NCBI GenBank assembly: GCA_001695595.3
Contig: MBPM02000034.1
Span: 310,001 to 374,000, forward strand
DNA: 64,000 nucleotides
Direction: 5' to 3'
DNA from: Plasmopara viticola
Taxonomy: Eukaryota; Oomycota; Peronosporomycetes; Peronosporales; Peronosporaceae
The position numbers were made by a program, and so were the translations under genes. This document shows, one piece after another, positions 11,261 through 23,145 of this stretch. The notes below the pieces were generated by a model. That model did no database searches, had not been told where the DNA came from, and was given only the letters and a program-made list of their open reading frames with translations. How positions within the stretch are numbered: the stretch's first letter is position 1; each line of letters opens with the position of its first letter.

Positions 11261-14086
11261 TTTGCACCATCAAGCCCAAACTATGAGTGAAGAGCAATGC
11301 GCTGCCATTCATTCGAGCATGTAGGTCTTCTTTCAGTTTTACTTGTTTCGGGGGATCGGACACTAAAGAATTCTACTCTTATTCCGCAAATTCTGCGATT
11401 CATGTGTTTTGTCAAAAGAACAGTTATTCATCGTAACGTGCTACTCGAACTTTTACGAAGCCTTCTTACTGAGCTACCCTTTTCGCGGTCATAATTACTT
11501 TCTTTCGTCCGCCGCCTTAGTGCGACAGTTCGTTGCAGAGAAAGAGGCTATTTTTTGCATCGGTCGCTTATGCATCGTCATGGCTGCCAGACAGACGGCC
11601 TGATCAAGAAATGTCTCTAAAGGTCGTGATTCTTCAATTTCGACAGAAGACACCTTCTCAGTCTCCATATCATATTGGTGGCCCCGCGGAATTAAATGTT
11701 AGTATTCATAAGATTCGCCAAGAGAAGGACCCATGGCTCTTATGTCGAATCCTATATTGCTCCAGTAGTTTGTTCGAAGTCCACAAGCCTCGAATCTATC
11801 CTTGGCTTGCCGAAGTAGTGCTAACATGGACACAGTGCCGCCGTAGCAGAAAGATGCATCTATTATCTCATTTGGTCAATATACTTGGGAAGCGAATAGC
11901 ATGGCTGTTCATGGGTGCGTGACTATATAATTATGCCTTCCGGATTAAACAGGAAGTCTTCGTTTGCTGCTGCGTTTCGGCAAATGCTATTTCACTCATT
12001 GTAGGCTGCTTTACAGATATCAGTAGCGGTACATCATTGTAGGCTGCTTTACAGATATCAGTAGCGGTACATCTTCAGACCGATAGTCGTAAAAAATTCG
12101 GCTTGTTTGAAGACCAATGCGCGGCGTTTTCTCTGTGACGCCGCATTTGTAGCATTTACAATTGGATTTGGACCCGACAATACAATCCACGCATCGTCCT
12201 TATATAACTTTTGATACAAGTGAGCTACATACGCTATGGGAAATAAAGCTGAGAGACTAGTTATAGCTATACACCAAGCCTGAAACTCAGTACGAAAGAA
12301 AAAACTTTCAACTTAATACGAGCGCATTAAGCTCACAGATATAGCGGTCGATATAACGGTGAAGCATATAAGTCCAATTGCCGAAAAATAAATGATCTCG
12401 TTCAATGCATCAGATTACAAATTCCGCTAAATTTTTGTGTGACGATCGTAATTGTAGCAGAGTCGCTTTTACGGGTGCAACAAGTTTCTCGTAAGTTGGT
12501 ACGACTATCTCGCTTTGCAAAACTCTTGAGAGCGCTCTACTTAATTCGTCTGAAAGAAAAAGATGATTTTTTTGTAGACAATGTTCGTGAATTTGGGGCA
12601 AGAAAGTGAAAATGTCATACCCGCGCTCAAAATTTGTGCTCTTAGCGCACCATGCCAAAGCCTAGACATTTCTGATGTACAATGTTTTCGAATGAGAATT
12701 AAACATTCTAAGCTCACGGTCGTAAGGAAGTTGGTCCGAAATGCTCGAATACCGGGTTGTTCAATTCTTAATATTTACCCGGATCTAGAACAGGATCTTA
12801 ACTTGAATTATGGTCGTTACGACGTAGATGATTTTTTTTTCAGACCGAGTGCTAGATTACACTTGTCTCTTGAAGTTTTTGCGACACCGAATTAATTTTT
12901 TAAGTGAATTATGCTTCAGACGTCATAGCGCACACATAGCGAATGCAAAGTCGTGGCCGTATTTGGCCTAAGCTCTCTCAGATGCGCTACACAAGTTGAG
13001 ACTTTAGGGGCGCCCCGGTGGCGCACGAAGTAGTTAAGCATGCTGCTCGGTGCTTTGGTCTGCGCCAGCCATTGATCCATTCAGCAGGTCAAACTCCTTC
13101 CCGTTGGTCCTGCTGTCCAAAGATTGAGATTATCTGTCACTTCACGACGATTTGGTCGGTAGTCAGCGGTGCGCGATTCGGAATCCCTATTGCCAGTTGC
13201 GTTGGTGATTTCTGGACCCGCCTAAGGGAGCTGTCGTCTCTTCCGCCATCGTCGTCTTCGTGGTTTATGCGCTGATAACAGTATTTAGGTTGGATCGTTC
13301 CTCTTGGAATAGCCACGGACGTGCCTGTCCTGGAAAGTGATGACCGATGTGTTTAACTACAAATCCCACACGCTTCGGCTCTTACAGCCGGCTAACGAAG
13401 CCGATTATTAACAGTGTCTTAAACTTAAGTCCTCTTTGCCGCATTGATGCAGGAGAGTGTTTTCGGCGCGCTCGTGACACTTACAATATTTAGCACCAGA
13501 AGGCAAGATCTTCGAGCATCATCGCATGAAAACGCACGCAATTCTCGTCGTGGCGCAACAAAAAAGCGAGCCAACTTCAAATAGCGCACAGGGACCGTCT
13601 TCGGCGTTAAGGCGTATTCGGGTGGCGAAGCAACCTTTTTTAGGCTTGGCCTGGTCTAAATAAGATAATGTTGCACTACAGGAATAAATATACTAGATTG
13701 CTTAATGAGGTTCCTTAAAGTTTCACAGCACCAAATATACATAAATATTCTATTCTTTTGCACGCTTAAATTTCTTTAAAGTGAAACATAGTATACAATC
13801 ATTATCCGACGATCTTGTTTCCTCCAGCGCGTCTTGTCTGTGCAAGGTGCTGAGTGACCTTGTAACTTAGCTTTGCTAATTATCACCAGGTCCTTCTCGC
13901 TTGTTTCACTGTCGATGTTGCACAGTATTCGTCAGTACATTTATAGCTGATGTTCTGCTTCATTATCGCTTTCAACATCATCCTATCTCTCTATTCTTTA
14001 TCATTCATATGCGAAGACTTGCTACTTTAGATCACACATACTTCTAGAATTTTTTTGCAGCTGTTTGAAATAAAATTCGGTTACTG
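11261..14086. other. Intergenic, no supported gene
   Basis: Frames up to 129 codons occur at 11297-11922, 12410-12895 and 13018-13275, but none carries a recognised domain or consistent splice signals. The minus-strand frame at 12410-12658 has coding-like composition and may be a gene relic. The 38-bp tandem duplication at 11996-12073 lies here. Confidence 0.5.
11996..12073. repeat. Exact 38-bp tandem duplication
   Basis: Two identical head-to-tail copies of a 38-bp unit (beginning TCATTGTAGGCTGC, ending GTAGCGGTACA) start at 11996 and 12034. The lack of divergence points to a recent duplication or slippage event. Confidence 0.9.
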
Positions 14087-14413
14087 TATTGTATTGTATT
14101 GTATTACGTTATCGCGTTGCCAAGTTATGCACGTGCTAGGCTCTATGGCTAGTCCACGGCATAGAGTGGTGTCCGCATACGTCGAGTCTCGTTCGGCGGG
14201 CAGTGCAGCCAGCACCGAGGCCGTGAGGGTCTTCCATTATTTTGTGTACTTCTGACTTGGTAAGAGCCCAGGTGGCGCCCTAGTGCTGGAGACCGTCGCG
14301 TCGAGGGTGAGACTCGTTAGAGACCTGCAGATGCCCGAGAGCACCTGCCCGAAGCGCGCGAGCATTTAGCCCCCGCGCTTGGAAGGAGGGCGTCACCCCA
14401 ACCTTTTCCGAAA
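14087..14413 (-). mobile_element. SINE-like element, copy 1, with 13-bp target-site duplication
   Basis: This is one of three copies of a roughly 320-bp, relatively GC-rich element in the window; the others are at 22829-23145 (+) and 51778-52099 (-). In element orientation it starts near AAGGTTGGGGTGACGCC and ends in a tail of repeated AATAC pentamers, here seen as TATTG repeats at the low-coordinate end. A 13-bp direct repeat, TCGGTTACTGTAT, flanks it at 14077-14089 and 14414-14426, which is a good target-site duplication. Short length, simple-repeat tail, duplication and lack of coding capacity fit a SINE. No convincing tRNA-like A and B boxes were identified, so the promoter type is open. 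Confidence 0.75.
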
Positions 14414-14426
14414 TCGGTTACTGTAT

Positions 14427-15038
14427 ATTCAATAATTAAACATCCGGTTATCTTAGGCTTGTTAAACACGCTATGAGAAATATATCTCATTTAGTACGTA
14501 CTTGCACGCATATGTTGTATGCTCCAGCACCAGGCAACAAGTGACAATACCATCTATGGAAGCGACAAACGATTAAAAATCGTATACGCCGCTACGTTAC
14601 AACTCAAGCAGTATTGATAAGTCGAGGCAAGCAAAATTTCGTGAATATTTAAGGTATTTAGCCTTGCAAATCTTATGATTAAATCAGATGTACTTGTCAT
14701 TCGTTGGTGGGGATCCCTCAAGTGTGCAATCAGTGGCTCAAGGCAAAGCCCGTTTGCGGCGATCGTACACGATCACTATTGTATACAAGGCTCGAACAAT
14801 TGGCAATCGGCAAGAGAGTTGACTCGAATTTAGGGTGTAAACGATCGTTTAATTAAGGGCGAGTGTACATCGGATGACAATGACTAGACGCCAAGTGCGC
14901 ATACGATTGGCTAGAGTTGCGCTATGCGGCGTGCCGATTGGTTGATACCTTAGCGCGCTGGGTCCACCACTTAATTAGTGCGATTGAGGTTTTTCGTCCT
15001 CATAGAATTAGGTGTTTTAGCCGGAAACCGAGCAGAAC
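14427..15038. other. Upstream region of the AdoMet synthetase gene
   Basis: No gene is seen. Within about 200 bp of the start there are several ATTGG words (reverse CCAAT boxes), at about 14905 and 14937, a plausible proximal promoter arrangement for a strongly expressed housekeeping gene. Confidence 0.4.
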
Positions 15039-15054
15039 GTCATTCTGCAAATTG
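15039..15054 (+). promoter_or_regulatory. Oomycete initiator-like element of the AdoMet synthetase gene
   Basis: GTCATTCTGCAAATTG matches the core of the oomycete initiator consensus GCTCATTYYNCAWTTT with few mismatches. It predicts a 5' leader of roughly 50-65 nt before the ATG at 15106. Confidence 0.5.
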
Positions 15055-15105
15055 CTTGCCGGTGCCTACAATCGCTCTACTCCCGAGGTCTTTTACTAGA
15101 TTAAG

Positions 15106-16284
15106 ATGACTCAGACTGCTGCCACCAAGGACCGCACTATTCTATTCACATCTGAGTCGGTGAATGAAGGCCATCCGGACAAGCTCTGTGATCAGATCTC
15201 TGATGCTGTACTGGACGCCTGTGTGTCGGAGGACCCCAACTCACGCGTTGCATGCGAGACGTGCGCAAAGACGGGCATGGTTATGATTTTTGGTGAGATT
15301 ACGACGAAAGCTATCGTCAACTATGAAAAGGTCATTCGCGACACGATCAAAGAGATTGGATACGACGATCCTGCCAAGGGACTTGACTACAAGACTGTCA
15401 ATGTGATTGTGGCCATTGAGCAGCAATCCCCTGACATTGCTCAGTCCGTGGACTCTGTCACTGAAGAGGACGTTGGTGCTGGTGACCAAGGAATCATGTT
15501 TGGCTACGCATCTGACGAAACCCCGGAGCTCATGCCGCTGTCTCACGTCCTGGCGACCAAGCTTGGCTCGAAGCTCACTGAAGTGCGCAAGAATGGTACG
15601 CTTGACTGGATCCGTCCAGATGGAAAGACTCAGGTCACTGTCGAATACAGGCAAGAGGATGGCCGCATGGTGCCCCAGCGTGTGCACACTGTGGTCATCT
15701 CTACCCAGCACAATGACGATGTCACTAATGAACAAATCTCAGCTGACCTTATGAAACACGTCATCCAGACTGTAATTCCAGAAAAGTACTTGGACGACAA
15801 GACGGTGTACCATTTGAACCCATCTGGTCGTTTTGTGATCGGTGGACCGCACGGTGACGCTGGTTTGACTGGTCGCAAGATTATTATCGACACCTACGGC
15901 GGCTGGGGCGCGCACGGTGGTGGTGCCTTTTCTGGCAAAGATACGACCAAGGTGGACCGCTCTGCCGCTTATGCTGCGCGCTGGGTTGCCAAGTCTGTTG
16001 TGGCTCAGGGTCTTGCCCACCGTCTGATTGTGCAATTTTCGTACGCTATCGGTGTTCCGTATCCATTGTCGATTCACGTTGACTCGTACGGCACAGTGAA
16101 GGAAGGTTTGACCGATGACGATTTAGTGGAGATCATTAAGAAGAATTTTGATTTGCGTCCGGGCATGATCCAAAAAACGCTTCAGCTCAAGCGGCCAGTG
16201 ATGCAGAAAACCGCTGCTTACGGTCACTTTGGTCGCGAAGACGCTGACTTTACGTGGGAAACAGTGAAGGAACTCGAGGTATAA
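15106..16284 (+). CDS. metK: S-adenosylmethionine synthetase
   Basis: A single uninterrupted frame of 392 residues, the usual length for the family. It catalyses ATP + methionine to S-adenosylmethionine in the cytosol, supplying methyl groups to RNA, protein and lipid methyltransferases and feeding polyamine synthesis. Diagnostic features: N-terminal [18 protein letters not shown] (ATP-binding His and metal ligands), hexapeptide GAGDQG around residue 126, and the P-loop-like GGGAFSGKD near residue 284, followed by [10 protein letters not shown]. All three domains are intact to the C-terminus. The start is the only ATG ahead of the conserved N-terminus and sits about 60 nt after an initiator match. 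The gene is intronless. The symbol metK is the bacterial name; the eukaryotic equivalent is MAT/SAM synthetase. The identification is near certain. Confidence 0.97.
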   Translation: MTQTAATKDRTILFTSESVNEGHPDKLCDQISDAVLDACVSEDPNSRVACETCAKTGMVMIFGEITTKAIVNYEKVIRDTIKEIGYDDPAKGLDYKTVNVIVAIEQQSPDIAQSVDSVTEEDVGAGDQGIMFGYASDETPELMPLSHVLATKLGSKLTEVRKNGTLDWIRPDGKTQVTVEYRQEDGRMVPQRVHTVVISTQHNDDVTNEQISADLMKHVIQTVIPEKYLDDKTVYHLNPSGRFVIGGPHGDAGLTGRKIIIDTYGGWGAHGGGAFSGKDTTKVDRSAAYAARWVAKSVVAQGLAHRLIVQFSYAIGVPYPLSIHVDSYGTVKEGLTDDDLVEIIKKNFDLRPGMIQKTLQLKRPVMQKTAAYGHFGREDADFTWETVKELEV

Positions 16285-16992
16285 GGGGCCGGGATCGGGT
16301 CATGTGTTTATTGCTACCCGCTTAATATTGTCCTGGTCCTGCCTCGGAATTCCATCGCTGTCAGCTTTCCAGTGCTGGAAAGTGGGGTCGTATCGGTGCT
16401 GCTGTACCCTGTTTGCACATATAGTAGAAAAGATATGCACACTTGACAGTATTTGTCAACTGTCCATTCTATCTGCGGATTTTGTGCAGCGGATCAGAGT
16501 AGTTTTGCCCATACAACCGTCTTACAACTTGCTTTATTAGCTTAATTTGTTAATATCAAGAGTAACAGGTTAGCCCGTACTCCTTTATCGCAATATGAAG
16601 TGTATGCAGTCAATTGTATGTACTGTGTTTCATAAATTGTTCAGAACGGAGCTGAGTCGTATTCTATTCTCAAATAATCAAAATGATGACTTTATAGTCT
16701 GCACTTTTTTAAAGTGCTTACAGAGGAAACTATAATACTACACCCAATATGCTGGAATTAAAAGTCGTGTCCAGTTTTAAGTTTACTTGACGGCGTCGAG
16801 CGAAACGCATTCCGATAAAGAATTATCTTCTCCTTCAAATTCAAAGTTGGAAATGTAAGTTAAGCTGGCACCTCTGAAATATCGACAAGCTTTGACCGAT
16901 TGAGAATTTGCGATTTACTCAAACTCGGCGCGAAGATCAAATAAATACACCGCGCATTTAAGCAGAACAAGGTGATGACTAATGTCGGCTCC
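16285..16992. other. Convergent intergenic region
   Basis: About 700 bp between the 3' ends of the AdoMet synthetase gene and RMI1. It is AT-rich, should contain both 3' untranslated regions, and shows no supported gene or repeat. Confidence 0.6.
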
Positions 16993-18571
16993 TTATCGCG
17001 GTTTAAGTGGCAACATTGATTTCACTCGCTGCAGCATTTCGCGAGTATCAGATGAGTGAAAGTCACGGCAATTGACCAGCATTAAAGGTGCCGAGCCAGA
17101 TGCCATGTCAAAAGTCATGACTCCTTCTAAGTTCATTAGCGCAAATTGCATGCTTGCTGCCCATTTGTGCGCGATTTGTACGTTCGTTTGCATTGTTCTC
17201 AAAAACTCAGAGCATGGGACACCCATAAGTTGCGTCACAAAAGCTTCATCTACGTCGGCTTCCCTCGTGGCCGTACAATCCTCCACAGAAACGCGAAGTT
17301 GATACTCCCCATGGTTAAATTGAAACCCGATGACAGACTTAATACACGCGCGAATCTGAATTCTCACTGGGGCTTGCAGTGGTGCTGAAAGTATGGGTAA
17401 GCGAGCTGCAAAGTACTGGAAAGGGCGTGTTGGGTTCAGCGGCAAGCCAGCAGACATCATTCCATTCTGCTGATCGATTATGGTGCTTGAGAATTGTGTC
17501 GATGTCAAAATAGGTTTTACTTTATCCTTATTCGATGTCATTGCGCTGGTTTGCCCCACAGGTGGTGATCGAGGCCGCTTCCTGGAAGGGGTGGACCTTT
17601 TGCTCGTTGTCTTCAGCGCGTCGACATCTCGAGAAGTCTTGGGACTGTAAAACAGGTGTTCCACCATTGGATCGGTCGTGTCACTGTCCACGTCTTCGTT
17701 GGACGAGGGTTCATCGACAAAGACTGACGGAGGCACGCTAATTCTAGCACGAGTGGGTGTAGCACCATGATCTAACGTGTTCACAGACGGCGATGGAATT
17801 GAATTTTCCACGCTTGTTGTTTGTATAGCATCAATATGCTTCAAAGTTCTAGTCGAAGATTCGGTATCTTCATGTTGTACAGTCAGAGGTGGAAGCTTCT
17901 GTTGTGATAAATTAAACTGTGACGTCACCAGAGCTGACGAATAAACTCCAGCGTTCAAAGCGTCCGTTTCAAGTAGTTGATCCTCTTTCTTGTTGCCGCG
18001 TCTCGAGTAATCTGCTGCTGTCTCTAAAAGCTGGCAATTATCAGTGCCAAGCAACAACAGTCCGTGCCTAACTGGCACGTTTTCTACCACAACTTTTGTC
18101 CCGCGAGGCACATTTACGCTAAATTGCGGCAGCGACGTGTACTCAAACCCAAAAACCAATTGGTGGCCATCAGTGAGCCCAAGCTTTAGCGTGCGTGTGG
18201 GTCCAGCAGCCGAAAACTCAGTGCGATGTTCCTGATTGGCTCCGATGTTGGCGACGTCAACTACCTATCCGCATACTCAGTAGTCAATACGACAACAAGT
18301 CACTCAATCGTTACTTTAGCTTTTCAACCTGTAAAATGCACATGCCCTCGATTGTGGACCCGTTAAGCTGTGCAACGTTTTCTGGCAGCGCCGGTCGACA
18401 ACTTTGGTGCAAATCCGACTGCAACAATCGACCAAACAGGTACGCGCCGTACGGAGCCTGTTGCCGAGCTTTACCAGCCGTGGCCTGGAAATTTTGGAAC
18501 TCAAGCGCCTCCCATTCTGGATCCAGTGCATCGTACGGCAGCTGCCGACCCTCGCCATTTTTTACTGCCAT
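16993..18571 (-). CDS. RMI1: RecQ-mediated genome instability protein 1 (RMI1)
   Basis: Two exons, about 18571-18329 and 18264-16993, joined in phase across a 64-nt intron (GTTGAA...GATAG), about 504 residues. RMI1 is the OB-fold partner of topoisomerase III and RecQ/BLM helicase in the complex that dissolves double Holliday junctions in the nucleus. Evidence: a helical N-terminal segment (YGAYLFGRLLQSDL), then the DUF1767/OB1 signature across the splice junction (ILQ-VVDVANIG), RTLKLGLTDG and VPRGTKVVVENVPVRHGLLL, a long low-complexity Ser/Thr linker with a basic patch (SRKRPRSPP), and a C-terminal second OB fold (residues about 385-500) with the FVTQLMGVP region. The start is uncertain: 18571 is the first in-frame ATG, the frame stays open to about 18631, and an upstream exon near 18740-18800 is possible. 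Confidence 0.85.
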
Positions 18572-19251
18572 GCACACAAATCGAGTCTCACCATTATCAT
18601 TAACTGCTACCGAATACCGATACAGAACCACTGCTCAGCACAATTACCGGTACAGCAAAAAAGACAAGATAGTGGAGTTAACAAAACTATCGCAAATGAT
18701 AGATCCAGAACGATGAAGAAAACTTGCCACTTACTGCTTTATCAAGGCTGAGGTAGGCGAGTTGATGGTCGATGATGAGCGACGACGAACCGATCATACA
18801 GAAACAAATGTAGATATATAATTTTTATTGCATGTGCATTTATCTTAAAAAAAGCCAAATGTGCAACATGGCCCAATTTTTTTTAAGGCCAGATTGACAA
18901 ATTTTCGATTGAGTGATCTGTCAATTTACCGCTTGAGTTATTCAAACGAACTAATTTAGCCTTTAGCCGAAAAAGTATACATTGTAGTCGCTTGTATCTT
19001 ATTCACTTCGTGCCAGCAAAGTCGGTACAGGAATGGATACAACTCTAGTAATTGGCACTAGCCTAAACGGCGGCCAATCAAACTCACTGGCGTATCAGCT
19101 TTGCTACACAGATAAACACAAAAGTACAGATGCTTTTGGTCCAGCGTTGCCACTCAGTCTTTGACGCCTTGTAAATGTTAGAGCGCTTCAAGAGTGGTCG
19201 AAGACAGCTTTAAGTCGTAATTGCAAGGCCATAGGTGGGATGATATCGAGG

Positions 19252-19358
19252 ACTTGCTGAGCCACTCATTTTAATCCTAGCTCTGTAGGTGAGATGCAAA
19301 AGAGAAGGCGTTGCATCTCACTTACAGATATAGGGTCGAATCGAGTGGCTTAGCAAGT
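19252..19358. repeat. Imperfect foldback element, about 107 bp
   Basis: ACTTGCTGAGCCACTC at 19252-19267 pairs with GAGTGGCTTAGCAAGT ending at 19358, and GGTGAGATGCAA pairs with TTGCATCTCACTT across an 11-nt loop (about 19300-19310). The middle of the stem is mismatched. Arms are about 48 nt each. It resembles a small MITE or foldback and could form a hairpin transcript. No flanking duplication was recognised. Confidence 0.7.
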
Positions 19359-22300
19359 TTATAGAAATATTTTACCGTGTGGAGAGGGATGTGGCCTAAA
19401 GGAAAGAAAATTCTGGTGAGCGCCAAAAATAATCAGTCAAGACTTATTTTAGCCACAAAAGGAAGGAAGCCTACGCCCAACCGACTACACCGGACAATTG
19501 CGTCATTGATGAGTCAATATAATGTCTTGGCCCAGTCGCATACATCACTAGGTACTTTTGAAAAAATAAATCGTCCACAAATAGATACAAGTTCACCAAT
19601 GAGGGAAAAATGCCTTGTCCTAGCAAGCAGCATTTATCATCCACCACTCCAGACAACTTGTTTTTGATACAGGCTATAAAAGCGTTTTACGAGCTAAAAA
19701 AGCCATAACTCAATCTGAGCGGCGCTGCATATGAATAGCTGCAATAGGTAGATTAAAAGATTGCTTATCAGCCGTTCTATACAGTGTGAGGCTGCAGATG
19801 CAAACTTTTAAAAAATTGGCAAATAAGGCTTACTCCGTCTTCAAGGCTAGCACCCGGACCCAAAATTTTGCAGGTGAGCACGACAGTGATGATTTAAGAG
19901 CTTCTTATTTGTTGCAGCATCCGTACGAGGATGGCCACCAGCTGCCAATGAGGACAACAACGTGCGCTGATCAAAACAATGTAAAATGACCTTAAGAATA
20001 TTGAGGTAGCATTCGTGATTAGATTGGAAGCAGGACAAGTGTTTAAGATATACAAAGTAGAGCAAAAACGTATGCAATCAGGCGATTTTCGATTGTTTGC
20101 ATAGATTGAAGTCCTGTTACTTTTGCTGCTCTCTCTTAAATTTCATTTCAATAAAATTTAATAAAAACATGGGCTCGAAGACCATGTAAGTAAGCTCTGG
20201 TGAGAAGTCGCACATGTAGCAGTGGTTATAATTTTACGTTATAAAGGTTTACTGCTTGTTGTGTATATATCAAAGCACATCAAACTTTCGAGCGAGAGAA
20301 AATCTTCTTCTTTATAAAGTTAACAACCTTGGTGAGATGTTGACGTGAAGTGTCGTGAAAGCATCTGGAGATATACATATATTTGGAATCGTTACTGATA
20401 TTTTTTCTCACACTTTTATCTTTTTTTGCTTACGATTCGTTCTTCTTTCACCCAGCATTTCATCATCATCGTTATAATTGTCTAAACTACGTGTCTTGCT
20501 TCTCTGTTTTTTTTGCTTTCGAGCAATCCAGCGAGCTACTTTAACAGGAATAGTTCATTTTGGAGAAATAATTGTCTTACACCAGTCAGTAGGCCGGTCG
20601 AATTAATTTAGTTTCGAAACAACATCTTTGCAAGCTGCATTTGTTGATTAAAATGAAACCGTCATCAAGCTTATAACGAAGCTTTGAATTTGTAACGACA
20701 TGCTGCTTTAGTTACTTCAATTGCTGCACGTGCCGTTGATAAATTAGTATCTTAGGTCAAGGCATGGTAGTTTGTTGACAGTGTTCCAGTTGGTTTCGAC
20801 AAAACTACTATGCAAATTAACCATTCTCTTGAGATTCATGTTAAAAGCTACCAGCATACGGATGCTGCCTCGCAGATAGAGCCAGTAATTTTTTTATTTT
20901 ATAAGTATATCACTCGAATCGGTCAATACTTGAATTCTCTCCCGCTTAATAACGTTGATAAGCTCACATGACTATCTCCTCCCTAAACAGGGTAGCTGCT
21001 GAACGATAGCGTTCGACTACACTTGACAAACAAACCTTGAACTTGCATTGATGTGATGGGATGGAGCGCAGTACTTTAATCGATAGCAAAAGCTCAGATT
21101 TATGCGATGCCGTTGCTGCTAGTTTGCCAACTTTCGTCATGCATCATCTGGCTTACATTGAAATGTGGAATCATCCTTACCTTTCCAGAAAAACGCTGAC
21201 CGCAAAATAGAGCGCAGTCTTACTTTCCTGACTGCAATAGTTTATCTACTTCATTGATCACAATGGTACTGCCGGCATTGTTGAGCTGCTGCTTTCAAAC
21301 AACATGGATTTTCAGGACAATTTTTGAATACTACGGTATTGAGGCAGTGGAGCAACAACGACTGCCTTGACCGGTGATCAGGCTCTACTTGCGTCTGTGG
21401 GCACCCAGTCAACGTCGTAGGTACTTTAGTTGTCGAGATTGGCGCAACTGTTTCAACGTCTACTTGTTTCTACTCAACACTATCTGTCTAAAAATTTCTT
21501 ACTTCGAGCAAATTACGAGTAATTTAATTGTTGCAATAGGTTTCCATTGCTCAAAGGGTTAAAAATGGTATTGTCACGCAAACGGTGATTAAAGATCCAA
21601 CGGCGGATTGTGCTACATTGAGTACGATCAATTTGCGCCGTAGCCCATTTTCATCGATGCCGGCCACAAATTTGCTCTGCTACGACAAGATGATGTGTCG
21701 ATGGATGTGGTCATCATTCAAAATAGAAGCAAAATTGTGAGATAAAGTTTGATCGATTTCTAAAAGTGATACCTAAATCGGGTCTTGATATTTGTCCTGA
21801 TGACGTACTCTCGGCTAGTTTGCCATCTCAGCACTATTGCACATAGCGGTAAGGTAGTTTTCTTTTAAATGATTTTGGTGTCAGACAGAAAATTATCGTC
21901 TTTAAGACTTTCAAATGTAATTTCGTTATAGAATAATCACGACGAATTGCGTAAACGTGTTGCTGACGTCGATACCATCTTAAGGTTTTCTACCCCTCAA
22001 TTGTTGCATCACCATAGATCAAAGTAGATTCCAATCTAAATCCAGTGCCTTTATTAACAATTAATACATGGTTGAATTAGTTAAATGGCTTAATGGCTTT
22101 TTCAAATGTTAAAGGTAAGCGTTGAGGTCCTTGTAGATAATTGCCATCTTCGATGAAACCTCAAAGAGAGATCTGATAGATTTTCGATTATTCAATTTAA
22201 TGTTAGAATTGTAGCTAGTTTTAAGTGTATCGATTAATGTATATAAAAAATCGTTTTCCTGCTATTTAGAACGATGCTGGATAGGGTCCAACTTATAAAG

Positions 22301-22394
22301 TGATGCTTAAAGCTTCACTGATTAAATCGATGTCTCTTTTGGATCGCTCATCAAATTTGTATAGAATATAATCCCAGCTCGCATGACAATCGAG

Positions 22395-22652
22395 AATTTG
22401 AACGTAACAGAAACCAATGGTAGTAAAAACAATACTACAACTTACGCGGCGATGCCAAAAGACAATAAAAAACTACCTAGACTTTCGAATCATCAATCGG
22501 AACCAAATTCTCGGCAACGATTACTGCCGTTGGAAATTCAATGCTCATGAAGACCAAATCGTTGCCAGTGGTAAGGAGTATCTCAGATCACGAACTAAAT
22601 TTCAAGCTCACTTTTTTGTTGCACTGCTCAGTTGTTACACAAAACAGTAGGC
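22395..22652 (+). mobile_element. Copia-like retrotransposon gag relic
   Basis: Two overlapping frames together resemble the start of a Copia-type gag: a segment with NQILGNDYCRWKFN, close to the NGxNYxxWKxxM pattern, then MLMKTKSLPVV after a shift of one base at about 22542. The frames are otherwise interrupted. No protease, integrase or LTR was seen around it. The assignment rests on this one motif. Confidence 0.4.
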
Positions 22653-22828
22653 GATGAGCAGAACAGTTTTTTTTTACAAATTGGCATTTTAAAGTCTGCT
22701 GATCTATTAATAAGTGCACTAGAAGGTTTAGAAAGAAAAGTACCAGGGTTTAGGGATTGGGGAGCGTTTTCGAGTATGGTGCTTTTGACTGAAGAGCGCA
22801 TTGTTGACAGTGTACGACACTGAAAGCT

Positions 22829-23145
22829 TCGAAAAAGGTTGGGGTGACGCCCTCCTTCCAGGCGCGGGGGCCAAATGCTCGCGCGCTTCGGGCAGGTGCT
22901 CTCGGGCATCTGCAGGTCTCTAACGAGTCTCACCCTCGACGCGACGGTCTCCAGCACCGGGCGCCACCTGGGCTCTTACCAAGTCAGAGCTAAACAAAAT
23001 AATGGAAGACCCTCACGACCTCGGTTCTGGCTGCACTACCCGCCAAACGAGACCCGACGTATGCGGACACCACTCTATGCCGTGGACTAGCCAGACTGAG
23101 CCTAGCACGTGCATAACTTGGCAACGCGATAACGTAATACATTAC
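22829..23145 (+). mobile_element. SINE-like element, copy 2
   Basis: Plus-strand copy of the element described at 14087-14413. It runs from about GAAAAAGGTTGGGGTGACGC to GATAACGTAATAC with a short, degraded pentamer tail. It is collinear with the other copies apart from point changes and small indels. No convincing target-site duplication was found at its edges, which suggests an older insertion. Confidence 0.75.

Noticed and set aside
14427..15105. SAM riboswitch upstream of AdoMet synthetase
   Set aside because: No riboswitch-like folding motif was seen, and such switches are not expected in oomycete nuclear genes.
15241..15735. 164-codon antisense frame in the AdoMet synthetase gene
   Set aside because: Mirror of a highly constrained gene with no start context or domain.
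18680..18800. Upstream exon for RMI1 (ATG near 18800, GTAAGT donor)
   Set aside because: The donor is excellent, but no acceptor keeps the frame into the known RMI1 exon, so it was not included in the model.
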